From: Pseudomonas fluorescens HK44
GTDB lineage: Bacteria; Pseudomonadota; Gammaproteobacteria; Pseudomonadales; Pseudomonadaceae
NCBI RefSeq assembly: GCF_000217955.3
Contig: NZ_AFOY02000004.1
Coordinates: forward strand, 186,001 to 250,000
Direction of reading: 5' to 3'
Length of the DNA stretch: 64,000 bases
Position 1 is the first letter of the stretch, and every line of letters begins with the position of its first letter. The notes below the pieces were generated by a model that was not told the origin of the DNA, searched no databases, and saw only the letters and a list, made by a program, of their open reading frames with translations. The translations under genes were made by a program, and so were the position numbers. Below, one piece after another: positions 15,893 to 24,550 of the stretch.

Positions 15893-16738
15893 TTAAATAA
15901 CAAAGCGCACCGTGTCTCGCCGCATTGGCGAGGTTAACAATCGCTCACTAAAAAATTCCAAGTGCCCGCGCGGGCTCACTGGTAATGGCCAAGCATCTAT
16001 TTTTTTCGCGATGGACTTGAATGCTAGGGAACACTGAGAACGAGGAAAAGCATCGTATACAGCACGCTGTTTTCTCACAGCCTTGCGCATGCATTCATCA
16101 TAAGGCACGGCGCCAATATATTGTAAGCTGACGTCAAGAAAAAGATTCGTGACACGGACCAGCCTAGCAAAAAGTTCGGGCCCTTCTTGGGGGGTTTGTG
16201 TCATGTTGACGAGTATACGGAAACGATTTATTCGGTAAGAATCGCTGAGCATTTTAATCAGCGCATAGGTATTGATAAGTGACGTTGGCTCGTCACACAC
16301 GACCATCAGCACTTCGCGGGATGCACGAACAAAACTGATAACCGAGTCCCCTATACCAGAGGCCGTGTCGATGACCAGTACGTCGATCTTCTCGTCGACA
16401 TCGCTAAAGGCTTGAATGACTCCGGCGTGCTGAGCAGGCATTAAATGACTCATCCTTTGGCAGCCCGAAGAGGCAGGAACGATGCTGATTCCGCGAGGCC
16501 CTCGCAGAAGCACATCCCGCAGTTCGCACTGTCCCTTGATCACGTTGGCAAGGTTTTGGGGGGGGACTAATCCGAGTAAAACATCTACATTTGCCAGACC
16601 GAGATCAGCATCAAGCAGCATGACCTGTCGGCCACGCTCAGCTAATGCCAGTGACAGATTTACTGCTACATTCGTCTTACCGACGCCACCTTTTCCACCT
16701 GTTACAGCAATGACCTGCACGGGATGCATGCGGCTCAT
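15893..16738 (-). CDS. fleN: Flagellar number regulator FleN (MinD/ParA-type ATPase)
   Basis: 281 residues, ATG 16738 behind AGGAG. Deviant Walker A GGKGGVGKTNVAVNLS, Walker A' LLDADLGLANVDVLLG, and Walker B-like VLVIDTASGIGDSV identify the MinD/FleN subfamily. Pseudomonas FleN restrains the master regulator FleQ so that only one polar flagellum is made. Compared with FleN the C-terminus (about residue 240 on, RGHLEFFSERLLTSP) looks unusual. It pairs with cheY on the same strand. A second, mobile copy of a gene that controls flagellar number is unexpected. Confidence 0.8.
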   Translation of the reverse strand: MSRMHPVQVIAVTGGKGGVGKTNVAVNLSLALAERGRQVMLLDADLGLANVDVLLGLVPPQNLANVIKGQCELRDVLLRGPRGISIVPASSGCQRMSHLMPAQHAGVIQAFSDVDEKIDVLVIDTASGIGDSVISFVRASREVLMVVCDEPTSLINTYALIKMLSDSYRINRFRILVNMTQTPQEGPELFARLVRVTNLFLDVSLQYIGAVPYDECMRKAVRKQRAVYDAFPRSQCSLAFKSIAKKIDAWPLPVSPRGHLEFFSERLLTSPMRRDTVRFVI

Positions 16739-17177
16739 TTCTCTTATCTCCTAGTCACTTCGGTGGTTGCCGCCTTTTAATACAAGACGGCTATTCTGAT
16801 CTGATCGTGGTGAAGGCACGATTTTATGTTTTGCTTGGGCGAACCTGAGTCGCACTAAAAATATTAACCATCTGAAGCTTTAATTATTAGGAGTCCTTAA
16901 AAATTTGACGCCTAGCATGTGAAATGCAAAAAACGCACCAATATTTGGCTGGCGACGAAAAGCAATGCAGGTCTCAAAATAATCCATTCTATAGGCGCGA
17001 CGGTGTTTCCAGCGGCGGAATTTTGACTTGTGAGGCGATTTTGCGTGCCATAATTTAAGCGAATAACTTCCAATGAAGGCAGCAGCTTGATCAGAAACGG
17101 CTGTTGCGTAAAACTCAGCACTGCTTACATCGCCGGTGCCAACACGCCAGACGAATGGATATTTGAGGATTATCACC
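16739..17177. other. Non-coding stretch upstream of fleN
   Basis: AT-rich. The first 140 bases should hold the fleN promoter. An open frame of 99 codons on the minus strand (16880-17179) has no ribosome-binding site and an odd composition; I do not support it. No other structure seen. Confidence 0.4.
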
Positions 17178-17340
17178 ATGGACGTACGTCAAAAACGAAA
17201 GCTGAACGATTACCTGGATGTACTGTTCTGGATGGAAACGGCATCGGTGGACGAGATCAAGGACACCTTGTCGTTTGCATCCGATGTTACCAACAAGAGC
17301 TGCAGATGATGGCCTTGAGGTGCTTGATGACGTCATATAG
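17178..17340 (+). pseudogene. Small hypothetical, frameshifted near its end
   Basis: ATG 17178 has a GAGG site nine bases upstream. It reads MDVRQKRKLNDYLDVLFWME and TASVDEIKDTLSFASDVTNK, then the frame stops at TGA; in the next frame it continues AADDGLEVLDDVI and TAG at 17340. A helical, acidic 54-codon protein. Family not recognised. It lies on the strand opposite fleN and may be a regulator-sized leftover. Confidence 0.45.
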
Positions 17341-17670
17341 GCCTGCCTTGGCGCTACATTTCCTCAAGCTGAGCGACCAAGGCACGTAGGGTCATCAGGA
17401 ATTCGCCTATGTAGGGTTACACTCCGACTGGTTTAAGTTGCCCCACTTCCTGGGGGCACGATCGGGGAAATCCCTGATCTGCGTAGGGGGCTAGGGATGG
17501 TCTGAAGTAGTCATGTATTTCTGGCTGACTTCAGCCCCCGCCGATTTTGAAAGCGGCGAATCGATCAAAGACGATCAGTTCACCCGCTCATTTCTGTGTT
17601 TTTAGCCGCCGCGAGCACCTCCCGGTAACCATTCCCCACATTACAGGCGCACCTCTCCTGCACTCGTCAG

Positions 17671-17793
17671 TCAATGTCTACGCGCCATCCACAAGTTCGA
17701 CAGCGCAAACAGTGTCACCAGTTGCGCCGTGTTCTTCGTCAGACCACGGAAGCGCGTCTTCACATAACCGAACTGGCGCTTGATCACCCGGAA
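17671..17793 (-). pseudogene. IS5 transposase, C-terminal part
   Basis: [40 protein letters not shown] and TGA, carrying the last catalytic region. It is separated from the rest by IS110 (17794-19182); the codon TTC spans the join without loss. Confidence 0.85.
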
Positions 17794-19182
17794 CAATGGG
17801 ATGGACTCCTCCTCACCTCGGCATCTTGAGTGCCAGACTGAAGGTGCGAACCACAGTCAAATGCGAGAAGGAGTCCACACATGAAGCTTATGCGCATTGG
17901 GGTCGACCTGGCCAAGAACGTATTTCAGATCCACGGCGTGGATTGCCATGACCAGCCAATCTGGCGGCAGCGTCTGCCTCGTGATCGCTGGCTTCAAACG
18001 GTGCTGGAGAAGATCGAGCCCGGCTGTGAGATTGGCATGGAAAGTTGCGGCGGTGCGCACCATTGGGCACGACAGCTCCAGGCATGCGGATTTCGCGTGA
18101 AGCTGATCGCGCCGCAGTTCGTCAAACCGTACGTCAAGAGCAACAAGAACGACGCCAACGATGCCGAGGCCATCTGTGAAGCGATGAGCCGCCCCAGCAT
18201 GCGCTTCGTCGCCATCAAGACCGTCGAGCAACAGGATATCCAGGCGACGCATCGCATCCGGGCCGGCTTAATTGAACAGCGGACGGCCAAAGCCAATCAG
18301 ATTCGTGGGCTGGTCGCCGAGTACGGCCTCATCGCCCCGAAAGAATTACTCATGCTACGTCGTGCGATACCGTGCTGGCTGGAAGATCCGGATAACGGTT
18401 TGACGGTACGCTTTCGCCGTTTGCTGGATGGCTTGTGGGGCGATCTTCGCGGGCTGGATGAGCGCGTGAACGAACTCGACAGCGAGATTACTGCCATTGC
18501 GACAAGCGAACCGGCCGCCCTCCGTCTACAACAGCTACGCGGCGTCGGCCCGATGATCGCCACCGCACTCGTCGTCGCCCTCGGTGATCCTCGACAGTTT
18601 GCCAACGGCCGACAGTTCGCCGCCTCACTGGGATTGACGCCGAGGCAACACAGCTCCGGCGGCAAGGATCGACTGCTTGGCATCAGCAAGCGCGGCGATG
18701 CGTATCTGCGAACACTGATAGTCCATGGTGCCCGCTCGGCGTTGCGTACGGCGAAACCCAAAGACGACCGACTCAGCCAGTGGGTCGTCCGTTTAGCCGA
18801 GCGCTCACATCCCAATGTGGCCGCTGTCGCGCTGGCCAATAAAACGGCACGCATGGCCTGGGCAATGCTGCGTCATGATTCTGATTACCAACCGGATCGG
18901 GCGGCAACCTGATCTATTCACCCGAGGTACCCTACGAGAGAACCATCCCTTAACCACGATTGCGACGCAACCCGAACGATGGCAAACCGGTCGAACCGGC
19001 GTTGGTAAAACCCTCAAGCATCCAGGTGCGAAAAGCACGGCGGAACGATTGGGAACCAACGCGCGAATAGCCCATCATGGCCCAGCATCGATCTGATGCC
19101 ACAGTCAGAGGCCGAATATACGTGTGCAGTCGGCACGGGCGCCAGAGCGAAGGGGGGCTTGCAAAGAGGAGGAGTCCATATA
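17794..19182 (+). mobile_element. IS110-family (IS1111 group) insertion sequence, intact
   Basis: Subterminal inverted repeats ATGGACTCCTCCTC (17801-17814) and GAGGAGGAGTCCAT (about 19166-19179) lie a few bases inside the ends, as is typical for IS1111. The outer limits follow from rejoining the IS5 transposase codon. No target duplication. Confidence 0.85.
17881..18912 (+). CDS. IS110-family transposase
   Basis: 343 residues, complete. N-terminal RuvC-like DEDD domain: MRIGVDLAKNVFQIHGVD, EIGMESCGGAHHWARQL, LIAPQFVKPYVKSNKNDAND. C-terminal transposase_20 region: LRGVGPMIATALVVALGDPR, GRQFAASLGLTPRQHSSGGK, LGISKRGDAYLRTLIVHGAR. It mobilises IS1111-type elements, probably guided by a bridge RNA encoded in an end region. 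About two thirds identical to the broken IS110 at 11322/12463, so a different element. Confidence 0.9.
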   Translation: MKLMRIGVDLAKNVFQIHGVDCHDQPIWRQRLPRDRWLQTVLEKIEPGCEIGMESCGGAHHWARQLQACGFRVKLIAPQFVKPYVKSNKNDANDAEAICEAMSRPSMRFVAIKTVEQQDIQATHRIRAGLIEQRTAKANQIRGLVAEYGLIAPKELLMLRRAIPCWLEDPDNGLTVRFRRLLDGLWGDLRGLDERVNELDSEITAIATSEPAALRLQQLRGVGPMIATALVVALGDPRQFANGRQFAASLGLTPRQHSSGGKDRLLGISKRGDAYLRTLIVHGARSALRTAKPKDDRLSQWVVRLAERSHPNVAAVALANKTARMAWAMLRHDSDYQPDRAAT

Positions 19183-19476
19183 CGGATGCTCGACCTTGGC
19201 TCGTGTCTGAGCTTTGCAGTACTCGATCTTGCGCTTGGCCTTGTAGAGCAAGCTGCGTTTATTCAACTTGGCATAGGTGCTGCGGCGCGCTGCGATTTGC
19301 CAGATCACCTCACGATTTTCATGCTCTTCGCGCTTATCGACACCGGTGTATCCGGCGTCTGCATACACGGCGTTTTCTTCGCCATGCAGCAGTTCGGCGA
19401 CCTGCGTGACATCAGCCACATTAGCGGCGGTGCCATGGACGTGATGAACCAGCCCCGACTCGGCATCGGCGCCAAT
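19183..19476 (-). pseudogene. IS5 transposase, exon 2
   Basis: Continues in frame from exon 1: IGADAESGLVHHVHGTAANV, ELLHGEENAVYADAGYTGVD (second catalytic Asp), [14 protein letters not shown] and RAKVEHP. It is cut at 19183 by the right end of IS110 and resumes at 17793 with [15 protein letters not shown]. Confidence 0.9.
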
Positions 19477-19517
19477 GTCGGGTAGCAACAGCGCATTGCT
19501 GCGCTGCCGCCCCCTAA

Positions 19518-19551
19518 GAACCGGACGTGAGAGTCGCCCCTCATCCGGCTC
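19518..19551 (-). ncRNA. Group II intron domain V
   Basis: Minus strand GAGCCGGATGAGGGGCGACT then CTCACGTCCGGTTC: the 34-nt catalytic hairpin with the AGC triad, 41 bases before the intron 3' end. Confidence 0.9.
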
Positions 19552-19586
19552 AAGCCACTTGTCAGCACCATGTTTGGCACCGGGCA

Positions 19587-21044
19587 TCAATCCGAAACGG
19601 TCGCGGTGCGACGGCGAGCGAAGTAAGACATCCACGCAGGATCAAACGGATTCGCCTTGCCGCGTATTTTGACATGACGAACGATTGGAATGGTTGCGGT
19701 ACGAAAGAGCCGCAGTCGTTGGGTTAGCCCGTTGACCTTGGTTTGCGCTGCAAACACCCATGTCCGATTTCCCTCTGTGTGGAAATACTTTTGTCTTACC
19801 CAGGCCGTGCCTTTTGAGGGATGCCGACGCAATGCCCATCTCCATAAGAGGCGCCAAACTTGAGCATCTATCGATGTAAAGCGGGATTTGGACACTACGT
19901 GCCGGTGGTACATCCCCCAGCCCCGAATCACAGGATTGAGCTGTAAAATCAGGTTGGTTTGAGTAGCTGTCCAGTTCTTCTTCACAATTCCTCTGACCTT
20001 TTCCAAGAGTGCTTTTTCGCTCTTGGCAGCCGGTTTGATGAGCAACTTACCGCCATGCTTGCGCACGTTTTGCCCGAGGAAATCGAAACCCTCATCAATG
20101 TGGGTGATTCTGGTTTTCTCTTTGGAGAGTTCCAGCCCCCGTACGGCCATAAATTGCTTGATCGCCGGGAGAACATTGTTTTCGAGAATATCCCTCGATA
20201 CTCCTGTCACAACGAAATCATCCGCATATCTGTTGACGTTGACCTTGCACTTTCTGCGAGTGCGCGCCATCGGGGTCACGCTTGCATCTACTGCCGCTTC
20301 AAGTCCGTCCAGCGTCATATTCGCGATTACGGGCGAGATAATCCCGCCCTGTGGAGTTCCGGCTTCCGTCGCAAACAGAGTTCCCTTGTCGATAAATCCG
20401 GCTTGAAGCCATTAGCGCAGGATCGCCTTGTCCATCGGTATATTCTGGAGTATCCAGTCGTGGCTGAAGTTATCGAAACAGCCCCGAATGTCTCCTTCCA
20501 GAACCCATGCTGGCGACATGCGTTTCGCCAGAGTGGTGAAGCAATATTCGATGGCATCAGCGGTCGAGCGGTTAGGCCGAAATCCATAGGAGTTCGGGTC
20601 AGCCAAGCTCTCTGAAATAGGTTCCAGAGCGAGCTTCCATAGCGCCTGCATTGATCTGCAGAGCATTCGGGGGATTCCCAGCGGACGCTTCTTGCCATTA
20701 CTCTTGGGGATGTAGATACGCCGAAGCGGCAGCGCGCGATAGCTGCGATGCCTCATCGACTCCAACCCATTCCATTTGGCCGCCGGGCCCGACCAGATTT
20801 TCCCATCGACGCCCGGCGTTCTCTTGCCGCGATTTTCCGTCACTCGCTTCACGACCAACATCTTGCCGCTATGCGAGCGGGTCAGCAATCGTTGCAAGGC
20901 GCTAACCTTGCCCCATCTGCCTTCCATTGTTGCCTTGGCGATACGCACTTGGAGTCGTTTCACCTCTTCCTGGATGCGCGGCCAGTCTGCCTGGAGCCAC
21001 ATCCTTTCAGCGTGCGAAGGCGCACCAGCATCGAATGCCGTCAT
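19587..21044 (-). pseudogene. ltrA: Group II intron maturase/reverse transcriptase with in-frame TAA
   Basis: Start ATG 21044 (MTAFDAGAPSHAERMW) behind GAAGGAAA. RT blocks: YIPKSNGKKRPLGIP, ALEPISESLADPNSYGFRP, WVLEGDIRGCFDNFSHDWIL, GTPQGGIISPVIANMTLDGL and active-site NRYADDFVVTG; X/thumb domain follows (VIRGWGMYHRHVVSK). After MDKAILR a TAA (20412-20414) interrupts; the same frame continues WLQAGFIDKGTLFATEAG. The stop falls before the active-site Asp pair, so the product is inactive. Confidence 0.9.
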
Positions 21045-21653
21045 CTGCTTTCCTTCATCTAACGATTTGCCAAATTCTCTCGCCATAAATGACCATGCGG
21101 AAGTCTGCTCGTTTTCACGCCCGACGATGTTTCAGCCGGTATCCACTCCGTTACAGAACAGCATTCGCTTTCTCCGCGTTCCTATACCCGCAGCACCAAC
21201 AGCGTTCCTTGCAGTCCGCCTGCCGTTGCCGGCAGCACTACGGGCTTACCCTGTTCCGAATGAATTTCAGAACGAGTCGGACCCTTCCTATTCGCCGGCG
21301 GTGTTTTGTCCACGATGGCCCAGCTCACAGAGGCCATACCTTACCGCGTACCGTTTTGGTTCAAGCCTATCAGCACATTTGGCTTGTAAATGATGACGAC
21401 GTTTATCAGAAGTTCACATAAGTTGGTCGTATTCGTTCATCCCTAGCCCCTCACCGCGTTTGTGCTCGCAGATTCTGCTTACCCTCACGGGTTGGCGTAC
21501 CGAATAGATCGGCGGTTACATTGTCCCCAGAGCTTCACACCGAGCTGTTACCGGCTCCGCATGTCTGGGTAGGGAACGGTTGATGGAACAACCGGTTTTG
21601 TCAAAACAGATTCGTTAAGCAAAACAGAAATTCAAGCGACTTTCAGGTCGCAC

Positions 21654-22190
21654 ATGGGCCTTCATCCCAAAGAAATACTGGTTACCTTTCTTCGTCTGAT
21701 GCATCTCGGGATCGCGCTTGCCTTCTTCGTTCTTCGTGGAACTGGGGGCATGAATAATGGTTGCATCAACGATGGTGCCCTGGCGTAGCGACAGGCCTTT
21801 TTCTTGCAAATAACCGTTGATGACCGCGAGGATCGCAGGTGCGAGCTGATGCTTCTCCAGCAAGTGCCGGAAGTTCATGATCGTGGTGTCTTCGGGGATC
21901 GGTGCGCTGAGCGTCAGGTGTGCGAACTGGCGCATGGGCGTGATTTCATACAGCGCTTCTTCCATGGCCGGATCGCTCAGGGAGAACCAGTTCTGCAACA
22001 GATGGATGCGCAGCATGGTTTCCAGAGGGTAGGGTTTTCCACCGCCACCAGCCTTGGGGTAGAACGGCTCGATCAGCCCCAGCAGGCCTGTCCAGGGCAC
22101 GACCTGATCCATCTCGGCAAGAAAGCGTTCGCGGCGAGTTTGCTTGCGCTTACCGGCGTACTCAAAGTCGGAAAAACTCATCTGGCTCAT
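21654..22190 (-). pseudogene. IS5 transposase, exon 1 (N-terminal part)
   Basis: [64 protein letters not shown], then the first DDE block [20 protein letters not shown] and [15 protein letters not shown]. It stops exactly at the 5' end of the group II intron (21653); the next codons are in the exon at 19183-19476. The gene would be intact if both inserts were absent. Confidence 0.9.
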
Positions 22191-22304
22191 GGACGGCTCG
22201 GATCAGGTTGTCAGGCGCATTTCAGCACATTTGAAGACTTGTTCGGAGATTCCCTAGGTATCTACTAATGGCCATGTTGGGGCATCTGATCAAAATTGGT
22301 TCGG

Positions 22305-23465
22305 TTAACCACCATTTTTGTGGTCGTCACGAGCGCTGTCAGCCTCAACAGGCCTGTTGAGGCTGTGCTGCTTGAACGCCTGTGCGACCGTCTTCCTTAT
22401 TTGATCATCGTCCCAGGGTTTAGTGAGAAATTTATAGATAGCTCCCTGGTTTATCGATTCTGTCACTGACTTAAGATCCGTGTATCCGGACAAGACGATA
22501 CGAATAGTCTTGGGATAGAGGTTCTTGACTCGGCTGAAGAACTCGGTGCCGCTCATCTCCGGCATGCGTTGATCCGAGAGGATGACCTGTACATCGTGTT
22601 TGGCTAGAAGGACGAAGGCATCTTGGGCGCAGGTAGCGGTGATAATCTTGTAGCCGTCACGTCGAAGGACGCGGGTCAGAGCGCGTAGAATATTCTCCTC
22701 ATCATCAAGCAAGAGTAGGGTTTGCCCTATGTTATTCGGCCCTTGCTCGAGTGATGGTCGACTTTGTTTTGCGCTCTGAGTATGTAAGAAGCTTTCTAGC
22801 TGGGCTAACGGCATAGGTTTAGCGAAGTAATAGCCTTGAAATTCGTCGCAGCGGCTTTTTCTCAGGAAAGCGACCTGTGGTTCCGTTTCGACACCTTCCG
22901 CGATCACCTTAAGCTCGAGGTGGTGGGCCATCGAAATGATGCCTCTAGTGATTGCCGCATCATGACGGTCACTGATCACCTCTTGGATGAAGGTATGATC
23001 GATCTTGATCTTATCGACCGGAAGGCGTTTGAGGTAGTTCAGGCTAGAGAAACCTGTACCGAAATCGTCGATCGAAATCTGTACACCAATGTCTTTTAAT
23101 GCGTGCAACGTGTAGACGGCTTTTTCGGTGTTATCCAATAATACTGTTTCAGTGATTTCGAGCTCCAGCAATCTAGCCGGTAAATTCGCCTCTTCAAGGG
23201 CTGTAAGCACGGTCTCGACGAAGTTGGCCCTTCTAAACTGGACGGGTGAAACATTGACTGCCATCACCAAGTCACTCCACCCCTTGTCGACTAGTGAGCG
23301 TGCATTACGGCAAGCGGTTTTCAACACCCAGTCGCTCAGCGGAATAATCTGCCCGGTTTGCTCGGCTACTGGGATGAACTGCGCCGGTGAAATGAAACCA
23401 TGATCGACGTGCGCCCAGCGCAACAGGGCCTCGACGCCAATGATTTTGCCGGGCGGCCGCAAAAA
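22305..23465 (-). pseudogene. EAL-receiver part of a PAS/GGDEF/EAL signalling protein split by IS30
   Basis: Continues the protein begun at 24551-26654. The EAL domain has all catalytic marks: GVEALLRW, MAVNVSPVQF, LELEITETVLL, SIDDFGTGFSSL, VDKIKIDHTF, VIAEGVETE, QGYYF, so it would hydrolyse c-di-GMP. A C-terminal receiver domain follows (LLLLDDEENILRAL, VILSDQRMPEMSG, FLTKPWDDDQI). As it stands the segment has no native start; a TTG at 23460 could allow some translation of an EAL-REC protein. Confidence 0.85.
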
Positions 23466-24550
23466 CTGAGTGCAACACCTGACCTTTCCGGTACGGTGCT
23501 GCCACTATGTCCTATCACGAACTCAGTATCCCCGAACGTGCGACCCTTCAACTCGGCCTTGCCCAAGGTTTCAGCCAGCGGCGAATTGCCCGGATGCTCG
23601 GCCGCTCCCCCTCGACCATCAGCCGGGAGCTGCGCCGCAACCGGGCCCCTGGCACCCGCTACCAGGCCTGTGCTGCCCAGCAGCAGATGCAGGTCCGCCG
23701 CCAGGTCTGCAGGCCTCAGTGCAAGCTGCTGCCGGGCAGTGAGCGCTTCGAGCTGGTCGTCCATATGCTGCGTGAGGGTTTGTCTCCCGAGCAGATTGCC
23801 GGCAAGCTGCGCAGCATGAACATACCCAGCCTCAGAGAGGCCTACGTCTGCCGCGAGACGATCTATAACGCGATCTACGCCCTGCCGGTCGGTGGCCTGC
23901 GCAAGGAGCTGATCATCTGCCTGCGCCAGGGCAAGACGAGTCGCAGGCCGCGCTCTGGCGGCGTCGATCGGCGCGGCCAGATCCCTGAAATGCTCAGCAT
24001 CCACGTGCGCCCGCCGGAGGTCGAAGACCGGCTGATGCCAGGCCATTGGGAGGGCGACCTGATCAAGGGCAAGGCCAATGCCTCGGCGGTGGGCACCTTG
24101 GTGGAGCGTACCAGCGGCTACCTGATGCTGATCAAGATGGCCGACGCGACGGCGACCTCGGCGCTGGAGGGCTTCAGTGCGGCGCTCAATGGCATGCCGC
24201 TGGCGGTGCGCAAGAGCATGACCTACGACCAGGGCCGGGAGATGGCGCGGCACGCCGAGATCACCCAGCGGACCGGGGTGGCGATCTACTTCTGCGACCC
24301 GCACAGCCCCTGGCAACGCGGCAGCAATGAGAACATCAATGGACTGATCCGCCAGTACCTGCCCAAGGGCACGGACTTGTCGGTGCATAGTCAGGAAGCC
24401 CTGGACGCCATCGCTTTGCAACTGAATATGCGACCGCGCAAACGCTTCGACTTCAAATGCCCGATCGAGGTGATGGGCGAAGTGATGCAAGAAGCCGTGG
24501 TGATGCGGCATGATGCTCCCGCTTCAATTCAATAACCGTGTTGCACTCAG
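23466..24550 (+). mobile_element. IS30-family insertion sequence
   Basis: Inverted repeats CTGAGTGCAACAC (23466-23478) and GTGTTGCACTCAG (24538-24550). It splits a c-di-GMP signalling gene between the GGDEF and EAL domains. I could not define the short target duplication. Confidence 0.85.
23507..24535 (+). CDS. IS30-family transposase
   Basis: 342 residues, intact. N-terminal helix-turn-helix ERATLQLGLAQGFSQRRIAR then RSPSTISRELRRN; integrase core with MPGHWEGDLIKG (D), MTYDQGREMARH (D) and CDPHSPWQRGSNENINGLIR (E), ending in LNMRPRKRFDFKCPIEV, all standard for IS30. High GC relative to flanking signalling genes. Probably functional. Confidence 0.95.
   Translation: MSYHELSIPERATLQLGLAQGFSQRRIARMLGRSPSTISRELRRNRAPGTRYQACAAQQQMQVRRQVCRPQCKLLPGSERFELVVHMLREGLSPEQIAGKLRSMNIPSLREAYVCRETIYNAIYALPVGGLRKELIICLRQGKTSRRPRSGGVDRRGQIPEMLSIHVRPPEVEDRLMPGHWEGDLIKGKANASAVGTLVERTSGYLMLIKMADATATSALEGFSAALNGMPLAVRKSMTYDQGREMARHAEITQRTGVAIYFCDPHSPWQRGSNENINGLIRQYLPKGTDLSVHSQEALDAIALQLNMRPRKRFDFKCPIEVMGEVMQEAVVMRHDAPASIQ

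Larger units (their letters stand above)
19477..21653 (-). mobile_element. Group II intron, full length, inserted in IS5
   Basis: On the minus strand it begins GTGCGACCTGAAAGTCGC and ends CTACCCGAC, the consensus ends of bacterial group II introns. Removing it joins the IS5 transposase exons in frame (KAH-IGADA). It contains a maturase gene (19587-21044) with a premature stop, domain V at 19518-19551 and about 600 bases of 5' ribozyme domains (21045-21653). Splicing would need maturase from elsewhere. Confidence 0.9.
17495..22253 (-). mobile_element. IS5-family element carrying a nested IS110 and a group II intron
   Basis: Ends GGATGGTCTGAAGTAGTC (left) and the complement of GACTTGTTCGGAGATTCC (right), with a perfect 4-base target duplication CTAG at 17491-17494 and 22254-22257. 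Length 4759; subtracting IS110 (1389) and intron (2177) leaves 1193 bases, the normal size, matching the related copy at 49483-50672 (1190 bases). Confidence 0.9.

Noticed and set aside
16880..17179. Minus-strand open frame of 99 codons upstream of fleN.
   Set aside because: No ribosome-binding site, unusual amino-acid composition, and it overlaps the promoter side of fleN and a better-supported plus-strand ORF.
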